From the NCBI GenBank assembly GCA_038226305.1, contig JBBRQN010000020.1, forward strand, positions 1 through 49,242: a DNA stretch of 49,242 nucleotides. Direction: 5' to 3'. The notes under the pieces are model-generated. The model made no database searches, had not been told where the DNA came from, and saw nothing but the letters and a program-made list of their open reading frames with translations. Positions 31,902 through 39,487 of this stretch are shown here, one piece after another (the first letter of the stretch is position 1; the number at the start of each line of letters is the position of its first letter). A program made the translations under genes and the position numbers. The stretch comes from JASLDZ01 sp038226305. Lineage in GTDB: Bacteria > Pseudomonadota > Alphaproteobacteria > Caulobacterales > Caulobacteraceae.

Positions 31902-32981
31902 GTGAAGCGTATCCTCCTCGCAGGCCTAGGCCTCCTCGCCATTTTGCTCACCGGGGCCACCCCGGCTGAGTCGCCGGTGAATCTCGCCCGGCTGATGGAC
32001 GCGACGCCCGCGCCGACGCTGGACGCCTACGGCCTGTTTCAGGATGCGGCCGCGCGCCAGCCCTCCGCCAGCCTGACGCCCTATGCTCTGAACTCGCCCC
32101 TGTTCAGCGACTACGCCGAGAAGCTGCGGTTCGTTTACCTGCCTCCCGGCGGCCAGGCGCAGTATCGCCCCACGGGCGTGCTGGAGTTTCCGGTGGGCAC
32201 CACCATCGTCAAGACCTTCGCCTACCCGGCCGACTTCCGGCAGCCGGACAAGGACGTGCGCTACGTGGAGACGCGCCTCCTGATCCGCCGCCCCTCCGGC
32301 TGGGTGCCCCTCGACTACGTGTGGAACAAGGAACAGACGAGCGCCGTGCTGAAGCGCGCCGGCTCCCGGTTCGACGTGGCCTTCACCAATGCGGCGGGCA
32401 AGCCCGTGTCGTTCAGCTATTCGGCCCCCAACGCGAACCAGTGCAAGGAATGCCACGCGCTATCCGAGACGCTGACGCCCATCGGCCCCAAGGCCCGCAA
32501 CCTGAACGGCGATTTCGCCTATCCCGGCGGGGCCACCGAAAACCAGCTGGCGCACTGGACCAAAGCGGGCTTGCTCACAGGGGCCCCGGCCCTCGAAACC
32601 ATCCCCGCCACCCCGCACTGGCAGGACGAGAAGACGCCCCTGAACGCCCGGGCGCTGGCCTATCTGGATGCCAACTGCGCCCACTGTCACAACGCCCGAG
32701 GCATCGCCAACAACAGCGGCCTCTACCTCGATCTCGAGCAGCAGAGCGTGGTGAACCGGGGCGTGGGCAAGCGCCCCGTTGCCGCGGGGCGAGGGGCGGG
32801 TGGCTTCGACTTCGACATCGCGCCCGGCCACCCAGAGCAGTCGATCCTGCTGCACCGCATGGCTTCCCGCGAGCCGGGGGTGATGATGCCCCAGCTGGGC
32901 CGCAGCCTCGTGCACGACGAGGGCATTGCCCTGATCACCGCCTACATCGCCGGGATGGACGCGGAGCCCGCCGCGCACTGA
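31902..32981 (+). CDS. SO2930-family diheme c-type cytochrome
   Basis: The 359-residue periplasmic protein has a hydrophobic N-terminus (ILLAGLGLLAILLTGATPA) and two heme-binding sites, CKECH (Cys181-His185) and CAHCH (Cys259-His263). Between and before them is a family-specific beta-rich domain (LPPGGQAQYRPTGVLEFP, TRLLIRRPSGWVPLDYVWN). Late methionines in GVMMPQLGR could be axial ligands. It starts 20 bases after the beta-helix stop at a GTG, with GGA upstream, so it is surely in the same unit. The family (TIGR03806-like, named for Shewanella SO2930) accompanies the beta-helix protein in many genomes. The electron donor and acceptor are unknown. Confidence 0.9.
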   Translation: MKRILLAGLGLLAILLTGATPAESPVNLARLMDATPAPTLDAYGLFQDAAARQPSASLTPYALNSPLFSDYAEKLRFVYLPPGGQAQYRPTGVLEFPVGTTIVKTFAYPADFRQPDKDVRYVETRLLIRRPSGWVPLDYVWNKEQTSAVLKRAGSRFDVAFTNAAGKPVSFSYSAPNANQCKECHALSETLTPIGPKARNLNGDFAYPGGATENQLAHWTKAGLLTGAPALETIPATPHWQDEKTPLNARALAYLDANCAHCHNARGIANNSGLYLDLEQQSVVNRGVGKRPVAAGRGAGGFDFDIAPGHPEQSILLHRMASREPGVMMPQLGRSLVHDEGIALITAYIAGMDAEPAAH

Positions 32982-32991
32982 GCGCTTCGGC

Positions 32992-33975
32992 CTAGAGCGT
33001 CTCCGGCGCCTGGGGCGGGCTGCAATCTACAAGCGGCTCGGCCGCAGAGACGCCTTCGGTCTCGCGACCCGTCACGTCGGTGATGGCCGAGGTGCGACAC
33101 TCCATGGCGTGGTTCAGCTCCGCCCCGCCCAGGAGCACGATCACCGACGCCCACATCCACACGGCCAGCCCCATGACCGAGCCCAGCCCGCCGTAGTTGC
33201 GCTCATAGTTGGAGACGTGGCCGAGATAGGCCGACATGCCCGCCGAGGTCGCCAGCCCCACCACGGCCGCCAGCACGCTGCCGGGGGTGACCCAGCGCCA
33301 GCGCGCGCGAGTGCGATCCGGCCCGTAGCGATACAAGACCGCCAGCGCCCCCACCGACAGCCCGAACAGCGACGCCCAGCGCAGGAGCAGACGCACCGTC
33401 GGCCAGAACACGTCCCCCTCCCGATTCAGGAAGTCGGATGAGCGCACGATCAGCGCCACGTCGGCCGCGAGCGCGATCGCGATGCCGCCTGCGAACAGGA
33501 ACGACAGCAGCCGCCGCTTCACGAAGTGACGCCCCTCCGTCGTGCGGTTGACGGTGTTGAGCCCGCTCATCAGCACCCGCACCGCCGAACTGGCGCTCGT
33601 CACCGAAACCGCCGCGAAGAACAGGGCGGTGAACACGAGCTTCTCCGCCGGGGCGTGGGAGAACCGCGTCGCCACCTTGCGAACAAGCTCGATCACGCTG
33701 AGCGGCACGAGGCCCCCCAGAGTGTTGAGCTGGCGGCCAAGGGCGTCGGGGCCGGCGAACAGGCCGTAGGTCGCGCCGAACGCCGCCACGGCCGGGATGA
33801 AGGCGAGGAGGCCGTAGAAGCTGATGGCCGCGGCGGTGGCGGGGGCGCGGTGCTTCAGCGTAGCCCGCACGGTCTCGACCGCGATCCACAGCCAACCCCG
33901 CGCCGAGATGCGCGAGGGGGACGACGCGTCCTCGACCCCGGCGACCTCCGGGCTGTTCAGGGAGAGCAGCGCCAC
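32992..33975 (-). CDS. YihY/virulence factor BrkB family membrane protein
   Basis: The 327-residue inner-membrane protein has about six helices. Family sequence includes RAPATAAAISFYGLLAFIPA near the start of the helical region, AVRVLMSGLNTVNRTTEGR, WRWVTPGSVLAA, and YLGHVSNYERNYGGLGSVMG followed by VWMWASVIVLLGGAELNH. The cellular role of this widespread family is not settled (earlier annotation as RNase BN is known to be wrong). It converges on the diheme cytochrome gene, whose stop is 10 bases away. An ATG start at 33975 gives a soluble N-terminal tail of about 30 residues before helix one. Confidence 0.92.
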   Translation of the reverse strand: MALLSLNSPEVAGVEDASSPSRISARGWLWIAVETVRATLKHRAPATAAAISFYGLLAFIPAVAAFGATYGLFAGPDALGRQLNTLGGLVPLSVIELVRKVATRFSHAPAEKLVFTALFFAAVSVTSASSAVRVLMSGLNTVNRTTEGRHFVKRRLLSFLFAGGIAIALAADVALIVRSSDFLNREGDVFWPTVRLLLRWASLFGLSVGALAVLYRYGPDRTRARWRWVTPGSVLAAVVGLATSAGMSAYLGHVSNYERNYGGLGSVMGLAVWMWASVIVLLGGAELNHAMECRTSAITDVTGRETEGVSAAEPLVDCSPPQAPETL

Positions 33976-34082
33976 TCGATCCTCGCAAAGCGCTCACAAG
34001 CGGAGCCGTGGATGGGAGAACTCAAGCGCGGCCCGCGCGTTCCGCAGGCCCCACCCGCATCACCCCGTGCTAGGACTGCCCC

Positions 34083-34277
34083 ATGACAACCCACGACGAT
34101 GCGACCACCCCGGCGACGCCACCCCGCACCGCCAGCGAAAAGCTCGCCGACCTTGTCGCCCAGCGCAAGGCCGCCGGGGCTTCGCCCAACGGGGGTGCAC
34201 CGGGCGGACGTAAAGGCTCGGAGCGGGCGGCCGCGGCCCTTTCGGCCTCCAAGAACAAGCCGGCGATGCGCAAGTAA
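34083..34277 (+). CDS. 64-residue hypothetical protein
   Basis: The short, hydrophilic protein has a possible helix (TASEKLADLVAQRKAAG) and a Gly/Ala/Ser/Lys-rich tail ending SASKNKPAMRK. AGGA lies 7 bases before the ATG, and the third-position bias is that of a real gene. I recall comparable short proteins from other Caulobacterales, with no known role. There is no signal peptide or membrane segment. It stands between the YihY gene (divergent) and the AI-2E family transporter, 124 bases upstream of the latter, so it may share its promoter. The basic tail could contact nucleic acid, which is speculative. Confidence 0.7.
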   Translation: MTTHDDATTPATPPRTASEKLADLVAQRKAAGASPNGGAPGGRKGSERAAAALSASKNKPAMRK

Positions 34278-34401
34278 CCTCGGGCCCAGCGCACGATCCG
34301 CGACTTAGCCCCGTTACAGGCGCGGGGAACGCAGCCATGCTGGCGGGGTCGATCGCCCGCCCAAACCTCCCCCGTCGTTCGCGACCGCGAGTTTCACACC
34401 G

Positions 34402-35520
34402 ATGCCCACGCCGCCCGCACCCATTGCTGCCCCTGGCCCTGCCCGACCGTTGCTCACCACGTTGAGCCAGATGACAACGCTGAAGATCGCGATGGTGGTG
34501 GTGGCCACCATCCTCGTGGGCTTCACCCTGTGGGCCCTGCGCCGGATCCTCGAGCCGTTCGCCCTGGCCGTGTTCCTGCTCATCATGATGGACGGCATGG
34601 CCCGCGCCCTGAAGCGGCGGGTGCCCGGCTTCCCGGCGTGGGCGGCGCTGCCGGCCTCCATCGCGTTCATCCTTCTGGTCTTCGCGGTCACGATCCTGCT
34701 GACCGCCAACAACGTGACCGACTTCGCGGCGCAGGGGCCTGCCTACGCCGACAAGATCGACGGCATTCTGGCGATGGTCGCAGACCGGCTGGGCCTGACC
34801 GTCACGCCCACGGTGGCGAGCCTGCTCCGGCAGGTGAACCCGGCACACTTCGGCAGCGTCTTTGCCGAGGCCCTCAGCCACTTCGGCGAAGGGGCGGTGT
34901 TCACGCTGATCTACCTCGGCTTTCTGCTAGCCTCCGGTCGCGGCTTCCGCGCCAAGTGGTCCGAGCTGTTCCCGCAGTCCGATATTCGCGCCGAGGCCGA
35001 GCGGGTGTTCAACCGCGTGCGCAAGGGCGTCGAGAGCTATGTATGGGTGCAGACCGTGGTGGGCGTCCTGATCACGGTGGCCTCGGCCATCCTGATGGCG
35101 TCGGTCGGGCTGTCGCACATCGGCTTCTGGTGCCTGATCATCTTCCTGGCCAACTACATCCCGGCCGTGGGGGCCGCGGTGGGCGTGCTCTTTCCCGCCT
35201 TCTTCGGCCTCGTGGAGCTGGACGGCCTGTGGCGCTCCATCCTGCTGGTGGTGGGGCTCGAGGCCGTCCACTTCGCCGTCAGCCACGTGGTGCAGCCGCG
35301 GATGCAGGGGCAGAGCCTGAACGTGGACCCCATCGTGGTGCTTCTGGCGCTGGCCCTGTGGGGCCTGCTGTGGGGCGTGGTGGGCGCGTTCCTCTCCACT
35401 CCCCTCACGGTGATGATGATGGCCATGCTGGCAGAGTTCAAAGGCACCCGCCCCATCGCCATCCTGCTCTCCAGCGACGGCCGCCCCTACGCCGACCTGG
35501 AGGCCGGAGCATCCGAATAG
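34402..35520 (+). CDS. AI-2E family transporter (PF01594, YhhT/TqsA type)
   Basis: The 372-residue inner-membrane permease has seven or eight helices. Family blocks: ILEPFALAVFLLIMMDG at the N-terminus, KGVESYVWVQTVVGVLITV, FLANYIPAVGAAVGVLFP (the conserved N-Y-I-P-x-x-G segment), HFAVSHVVQPRMQGQSLNVD and LWGLLWGVVGAFLSTPLTV at the C-terminus. Members include autoinducer-2 exporters and sodium/proton antiporters; the substrate is not predictable. No good Shine-Dalgarno precedes the ATG at 34402; the ATG at 34471 (MTTLKIAMVVV) is an alternative start closer to the first helix. The porin gene follows 84 bases on. Confidence 0.93.
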   Translation: MPTPPAPIAAPGPARPLLTTLSQMTTLKIAMVVVATILVGFTLWALRRILEPFALAVFLLIMMDGMARALKRRVPGFPAWAALPASIAFILLVFAVTILLTANNVTDFAAQGPAYADKIDGILAMVADRLGLTVTPTVASLLRQVNPAHFGSVFAEALSHFGEGAVFTLIYLGFLLASGRGFRAKWSELFPQSDIRAEAERVFNRVRKGVESYVWVQTVVGVLITVASAILMASVGLSHIGFWCLIIFLANYIPAVGAAVGVLFPAFFGLVELDGLWRSILLVVGLEAVHFAVSHVVQPRMQGQSLNVDPIVVLLALALWGLLWGVVGAFLSTPLTVMMMAMLAEFKGTRPIAILLSSDGRPYADLEAGASE

Positions 35521-35604
35521 AAATTCTGCTGCCGATGTTGTTAAGCCCTGCCTTGGAAGCGGCTGGTTGAGGCGGTAGCGAGAGGTGTAGTTGAGGGGGG
35601 CCGC

Positions 35605-37260
35605 ATGCGTTCGATCTGCAGCATTTCTATCAGTGCCCTGACGGCCGCGTCGGTCTTGGCCGCAACGCCCGCGCAGTCCGCCTCGCGGCATCGCCACGCT
35701 CCTCCGCGACCCGACCCGCGGGATGCCCGGATCGAGGCGCTGGAGAGCCAGGTGGGGGCCCTCGTGCAGGAGATGCGCGCCCTGCGGGCCGAGCGCGTCG
35801 CCGCAGCACCCGTGGCCGTGGCCGCAGCGCCCACGCCAGACCCGGTCACCGCCGCGAGGGTCGTCGGACCTGTCGGAGTGGCGACGGCGGCCCCCGCCCC
35901 GCCGGCCTCTCCGCCTTCCGCACCGACAGGCGGGGCCACGATCCTGGCCGGCAAACCCTCCATCGCCAGCCCGGACGGCCGCTTCGTCGCCAATCTCCAC
36001 GGCGTGGCGCAGTTCGACGCCGCCGCCTACCTGCAGGCCTCGGCTCGGCCGCAGGCTGTGGACTTCCGCCGCGGAGCCACGGCCGCCGACTCCGGCCACG
36101 CGCGCGACCTGGCCGACGGCACGGGCTTCCGCCGCGCCCGCATCGGTGTGGACGGCAAGGTGTTCGGCGACCTCGAATACGGGCTCCTGTTCGAGTTCGG
36201 CGGCTCGGGCGCCGAGGACGGGGCGCACCTCCAGGAAGGCTACATCCAGTATTCCGGCTTCAAGCCGTTCCACCTGCGGCTCGGGGCCTTCCGCCCCTCG
36301 CTGGGGCTCGAGGACCAGACGTCGGTGAACAGCCTCCTGTTCAATGAGCGCCCGGCCGTCGTCGACGCCTCGGCCTCCTTGTCGGGGGCCGACTTCCGCG
36401 AGGGCTTTCAGCTGTGGGCGTCAGGCGACCGCTGGTTCGCCTCGGGCATCGCCACGTCGCGCAACGTGGCCACGATCAACAGCACGGGCACGACCACGGC
36501 CGCCTCCTTCGACCAGGCGCTGGGGTTCGTCGGCCGGGCCGTCTACCTGCCGTTCAAGGGCGACGACTGGCTGACGCTGGTGGGCGTCCACGGCTCCTAC
36601 GCCTACCAGGTGGTCGACAGCGGCGGGCCGGACGTGGCCGCGGGGACCGTGCGCTACCCGATCCAGTTCCGCGAGCGGCCCGAGCTTCGGGTGGACGGCA
36701 CGCGCCTGGTGGATACCGGCGCCATCGATGCCCAGCACGGGCACACGCAGGGCTTCGAGTTCGCCGCCCAGAAGCAGAACCTGTTGGTGCAGGCGGAGCA
36801 TGAGAGCTTCGGCATCCAGCGCCGCAACTCCACCCTGAGCGATCCCGGCTTCTCGGGCTGGTACGTGGAGGCCGCCTGGACGCTGACGGGCGAGCGTCGC
36901 CGCTTCAACCCCAACACCTTCGCCTTCGACTCCCCGCCCGTGGATCACCCGTTCGATCTCGACGCCGGCACCTGGGGCGCATGGGAGCTGGCGCTGCGCT
37001 ACTCATATCTGAACCTAAACTACCACCCGGGCGACGCAGGCAAGGCCACACCTGCCGACGGGGTGCGGGGCGGCGAGCAACAGATCCTCACCGCCGGGCT
37101 GAACTGGTACCTGAACCCGGTGATCCGCTTCATGCTCGACTACCAGCATGTGGACGTGAACCGCCTCTCGCCCAGCGCCACGACCTTCGCCACGCCCGTC
37201 GGCGCGCAGATCGGCCAGAAATACGACTCCGTCTCGCTGCGTTCGCAGCTCTCGTTCTAG
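35605..37260 (+). CDS. OprO/OprP-like phosphate/oligoanion-selective porin
   Basis: The 551-residue outer-membrane protein has a signal peptide ending ATPAQSA, then a short coiled coil (RIEALESQVGALVQEMRALRAE), an Ala/Pro linker and a 16-strand-type barrel from about residue 120. Barrel features: RFVANLHGVAQFDAAAY, GFRRARIGVDGKVFGDLEYG, HLRLGAFRPSLGLEDQTS, LNWYLNPVIRFMLDYQHVDV and a C-terminal phenylalanine (SLRSQLSF), the barrel-assembly signal. The coiled coil probably supports trimerisation or a peptidoglycan contact. GAGGGG precedes the ATG. An orphan ModA follows 11 bases after the stop with AGGAGA overlapping it, so the two are co-transcribed; that hints at an oxyanion as the transported solute. 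Confidence 0.9.
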   Translation: MRSICSISISALTAASVLAATPAQSASRHRHAPPRPDPRDARIEALESQVGALVQEMRALRAERVAAAPVAVAAAPTPDPVTAARVVGPVGVATAAPAPPASPPSAPTGGATILAGKPSIASPDGRFVANLHGVAQFDAAAYLQASARPQAVDFRRGATAADSGHARDLADGTGFRRARIGVDGKVFGDLEYGLLFEFGGSGAEDGAHLQEGYIQYSGFKPFHLRLGAFRPSLGLEDQTSVNSLLFNERPAVVDASASLSGADFREGFQLWASGDRWFASGIATSRNVATINSTGTTTAASFDQALGFVGRAVYLPFKGDDWLTLVGVHGSYAYQVVDSGGPDVAAGTVRYPIQFRERPELRVDGTRLVDTGAIDAQHGHTQGFEFAAQKQNLLVQAEHESFGIQRRNSTLSDPGFSGWYVEAAWTLTGERRRFNPNTFAFDSPPVDHPFDLDAGTWGAWELALRYSYLNLNYHPGDAGKATPADGVRGGEQQILTAGLNWYLNPVIRFMLDYQHVDVNRLSPSATTFATPVGAQIGQKYDSVSLRSQLSF

Positions 37261-37271
37261 GAGACCGCGCC

Positions 37272-38024
37272 ATGCTCAAGGCAACGCTGCCGCTGGTCTT
37301 CGCCGGGTGGCTGCTGCTGGTCGCAGCGCCCGTGGCCGCGGCCGAGGTGCCGGTGGCCGTGGCCGCCAACTTCACCGAGCCCGCCAAGGAGATCGCCGCC
37401 GCCTTCAAGGCCGCCACCGGCGAGGATGTGACCCTGAGCTTCGGCTCGTCAGGCCAGTTCTATGCCCAGATCACCCGTGGAGCCCCGTTCCAGGTGTTCC
37501 TGTCGGCCGACACCGACCGGCCCCTGGCGGCCGAGCGCGACGGGGTGGGCGTGCCCGGCACCCGGTTCGTCTACGCCGTCGGCAAGCTCGTGCTCTACTC
37601 GCGCACTCAGGGCCTGGTGGACGATCAGGGCGCGATCCTGAAGGCCAAGGACCGGTTCCAGAAGATCGCCATCGCCGACCCCGCCGCCGCGCCTTACGGC
37701 TCCGCCGCGATCCAGACGATGGGCCGGCTCGGCGTTCTGCCGGCGCTGAAGCCGAAGATCGTGCAGGGCTCATCGATCACCCAGGCCTACCAGTTCGCCC
37801 AGACCGGGGCGGCGGAGCTCGGCTTCGTGGCTCTCAGCCAGGTGATCGGCGTCACGGGCGGGTCGCGCTGGGTCGTGCCGGAGAGCCTGCACAAGCCCAT
37901 CGAGCAGGGCGCGATCCTGCTCTTCACCGGTGACAAGAACCCCGCCGCCCGCCAGTTCCTGGCCTTTCTGAAAGGGCCGCAGGCGCGGGCGATCATTCTG
38001 AAATACGGCTACACCGCGCCGTAG
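37272..38024 (+). CDS. modA: Molybdate ABC transporter substrate-binding protein (orphan)
   Basis: The 250-residue periplasmic binding protein has a signal peptide (PLVFAGWLLLVAAPVAAA) and a mature start VPVAVAANFTEPAKEIAAAF typical of ModA, with the oxyanion contacts in LSFGSSGQFYAQI and later PAAAPYGSAA and GAAELGFVALSQV. ModA binds molybdate or tungstate for ModB/ModC. No modB or modC follows: the next gene is a convergent drug exporter 4 bases away. AGGAGA, overlapping the porin stop, is well spaced before the ATG at 37272. The pairing with an OprP-like porin suggests capture of an oxyanion entering through that pore; the permease would have to be elsewhere. Confidence 0.9.
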   Translation: MLKATLPLVFAGWLLLVAAPVAAAEVPVAVAANFTEPAKEIAAAFKAATGEDVTLSFGSSGQFYAQITRGAPFQVFLSADTDRPLAAERDGVGVPGTRFVYAVGKLVLYSRTQGLVDDQGAILKAKDRFQKIAIADPAAAPYGSAAIQTMGRLGVLPALKPKIVQGSSITQAYQFAQTGAAELGFVALSQVIGVTGGSRWVVPESLHKPIEQGAILLFTGDKNPAARQFLAFLKGPQARAIILKYGYTAP

Positions 38025-38028
38025 GCGG

Positions 38029-39327
38029 TCAGCGCGCGAAGGCGGCCCGCCGCTGCGGCATCACCAGCAGGCGATAGGCGGCGAGCGACAGCACGAGGCT
38101 GCCCAGGATCGCCACGGCCATCGCTTGCGAGGCGGTGCCTGGCACAAGGCTCGTGACCACGCCCGCCAGGCTCCCCACGCCGAAGAACCCCGCCCCTAGC
38201 AAGGCCGAGGTCGAGCCGGCCCGCACGCGATCCACGCTCATCGCGGCCGTGGAGCTGTTGGGCTGGCTGAAGCCCAGGGCCGACATGACCACGAAGAGAG
38301 GCACGAGGATGCCCCACGCTCCGGCGAACCCCGTGTAGGCGCAGACCACCAGCGCACCAGCCGCGACCAGCGCCGAGATCAGCGCCCCCTGCAGCAGCGT
38401 GTCGCCCGGTATCCGCCGCGCCAGGCGAGCGTTCACCTGCCCGGCCCCGATCAGGCCGATGGCGTTGGCCCCGAACACCCAGCCGAAGTGCTCCGCCGGA
38501 ACGTGCAACTCGCCCATGACCACCCGGGGCGCCGCGGTGATGTAGCTGAACAGGGCCGCCCCAGAGAGCGCGCCGGTGAGCAGGTAGCCCACGAGCAGGG
38601 GCTCCCGCAGGAGCGCGAGGTAGCTGGCCGTCGTGCGCTCGCCCATCGCCTGCAGCCGGGTGGCTTCGGATCGGCTCTCGGGCAGTTTCAGCAGCGCCAC
38701 CGCACCCACCACGAGGCCGAACAGGGCCTCCACCCCGAAGATCCACCGCCAGCTCGTCACCGTCAGCAGCCAGCCGCCGATCAGGGGCGCCAGCACCGGA
38801 CCCACCGCGAACACGAGGCTGAGCAGCGAGTAGACGTGCAGCACCTCGTGGTCGTCATAGCGGTCGCGCACCACCGCCCGCGATACCACCATGCCCGCGC
38901 ACGCCCCCAGCGCCTGCAGGAGCCGGGCGCCGATCAGGAAGCCAGCGTTGGTGGCGATCATGCACAGGCCGCTCGCCACGAGGAACAGGGCCACGCCGCC
39001 CAGGATCGGCGGCCTCCGCCCCAGCCGGTCAGACAGGGGGCCGAACACCAGCTGCCCCAACGCCAAGCCGAACAGGAACACCGAAATCGTCGCCTGCGCC
39101 GACTGCGCGGTAGCCCTCAGGTCGGTTGCCACGGCGGGCAGCGCGGGCAGGTACATGTCCATCGCCACCGAGCCGAACAGGCTGAGCGAGGCCAGGAGGA
39201 TCACCTCGCCCCAGGGCGCGTGCGCCTTGGCCGCCAGCATCTGGGGCGCATAGGCCGGGGCAGCAGGCACGAACGGGGCCTCCCCCGCCTGCTCCGCAGC
39301 AGCGGCGTCTAACTGGAGCTTGGACAT
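38029..39327 (-). CDS. Bcr/CflA family multidrug efflux MFS transporter
   Basis: The 432-residue inner-membrane exporter has 12 helices. Characteristic drug:H+ antiporter sequence: LFGSVAMDMYLPALPAVATD in helix 1, QLVFGPLSDRLGRRPPILGG (MFS motif A), ARLLQALGACAGMVVSRAVV (motif C-like) with RDRYDD, and LAPLIGGWLLTVTSWRWIFG. The N-terminal ~35 residues are a soluble Ala-rich tail. The start is the ATG at 39327 (MSKLQLDAAAAEQ); longer reading is a shadow. Substrates of the family include bicyclomycin, chloramphenicol and sulfonamides. It is divergent from the prolyl oligopeptidase gene with 160 bases between. Confidence 0.93.
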   Translation of the reverse strand: MSKLQLDAAAAEQAGEAPFVPAAPAYAPQMLAAKAHAPWGEVILLASLSLFGSVAMDMYLPALPAVATDLRATAQSAQATISVFLFGLALGQLVFGPLSDRLGRRPPILGGVALFLVASGLCMIATNAGFLIGARLLQALGACAGMVVSRAVVRDRYDDHEVLHVYSLLSLVFAVGPVLAPLIGGWLLTVTSWRWIFGVEALFGLVVGAVALLKLPESRSEATRLQAMGERTTASYLALLREPLLVGYLLTGALSGAALFSYITAAPRVVMGELHVPAEHFGWVFGANAIGLIGAGQVNARLARRIPGDTLLQGALISALVAAGALVVCAYTGFAGAWGILVPLFVVMSALGFSQPNSSTAAMSVDRVRAGSTSALLGAGFFGVGSLAGVVTSLVPGTASQAMAVAILGSLVLSLAAYRLLVMPQRRAAFAR

Positions 39328-39487
39328 GGCCGCGGCTTTACGCCCCGGATGCGACAAGCGCCACCACCGCAGCGACTGCCCGGTCGGGCCGCCCGCGCCA
39401 GCTTCGGTCGCAAAAAATGTGCACCGCGCCTGTAAGCCAGAGTTGTGAACGCCGCCTGAGCCGCCAGTATCAGGCGTGGAGACCCGT

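Noticed and set aside
35605..38024. A complete modABC molybdate transporter
   Set aside because: Only the binding protein is present; the following gene is a convergent Bcr/CflA exporter.
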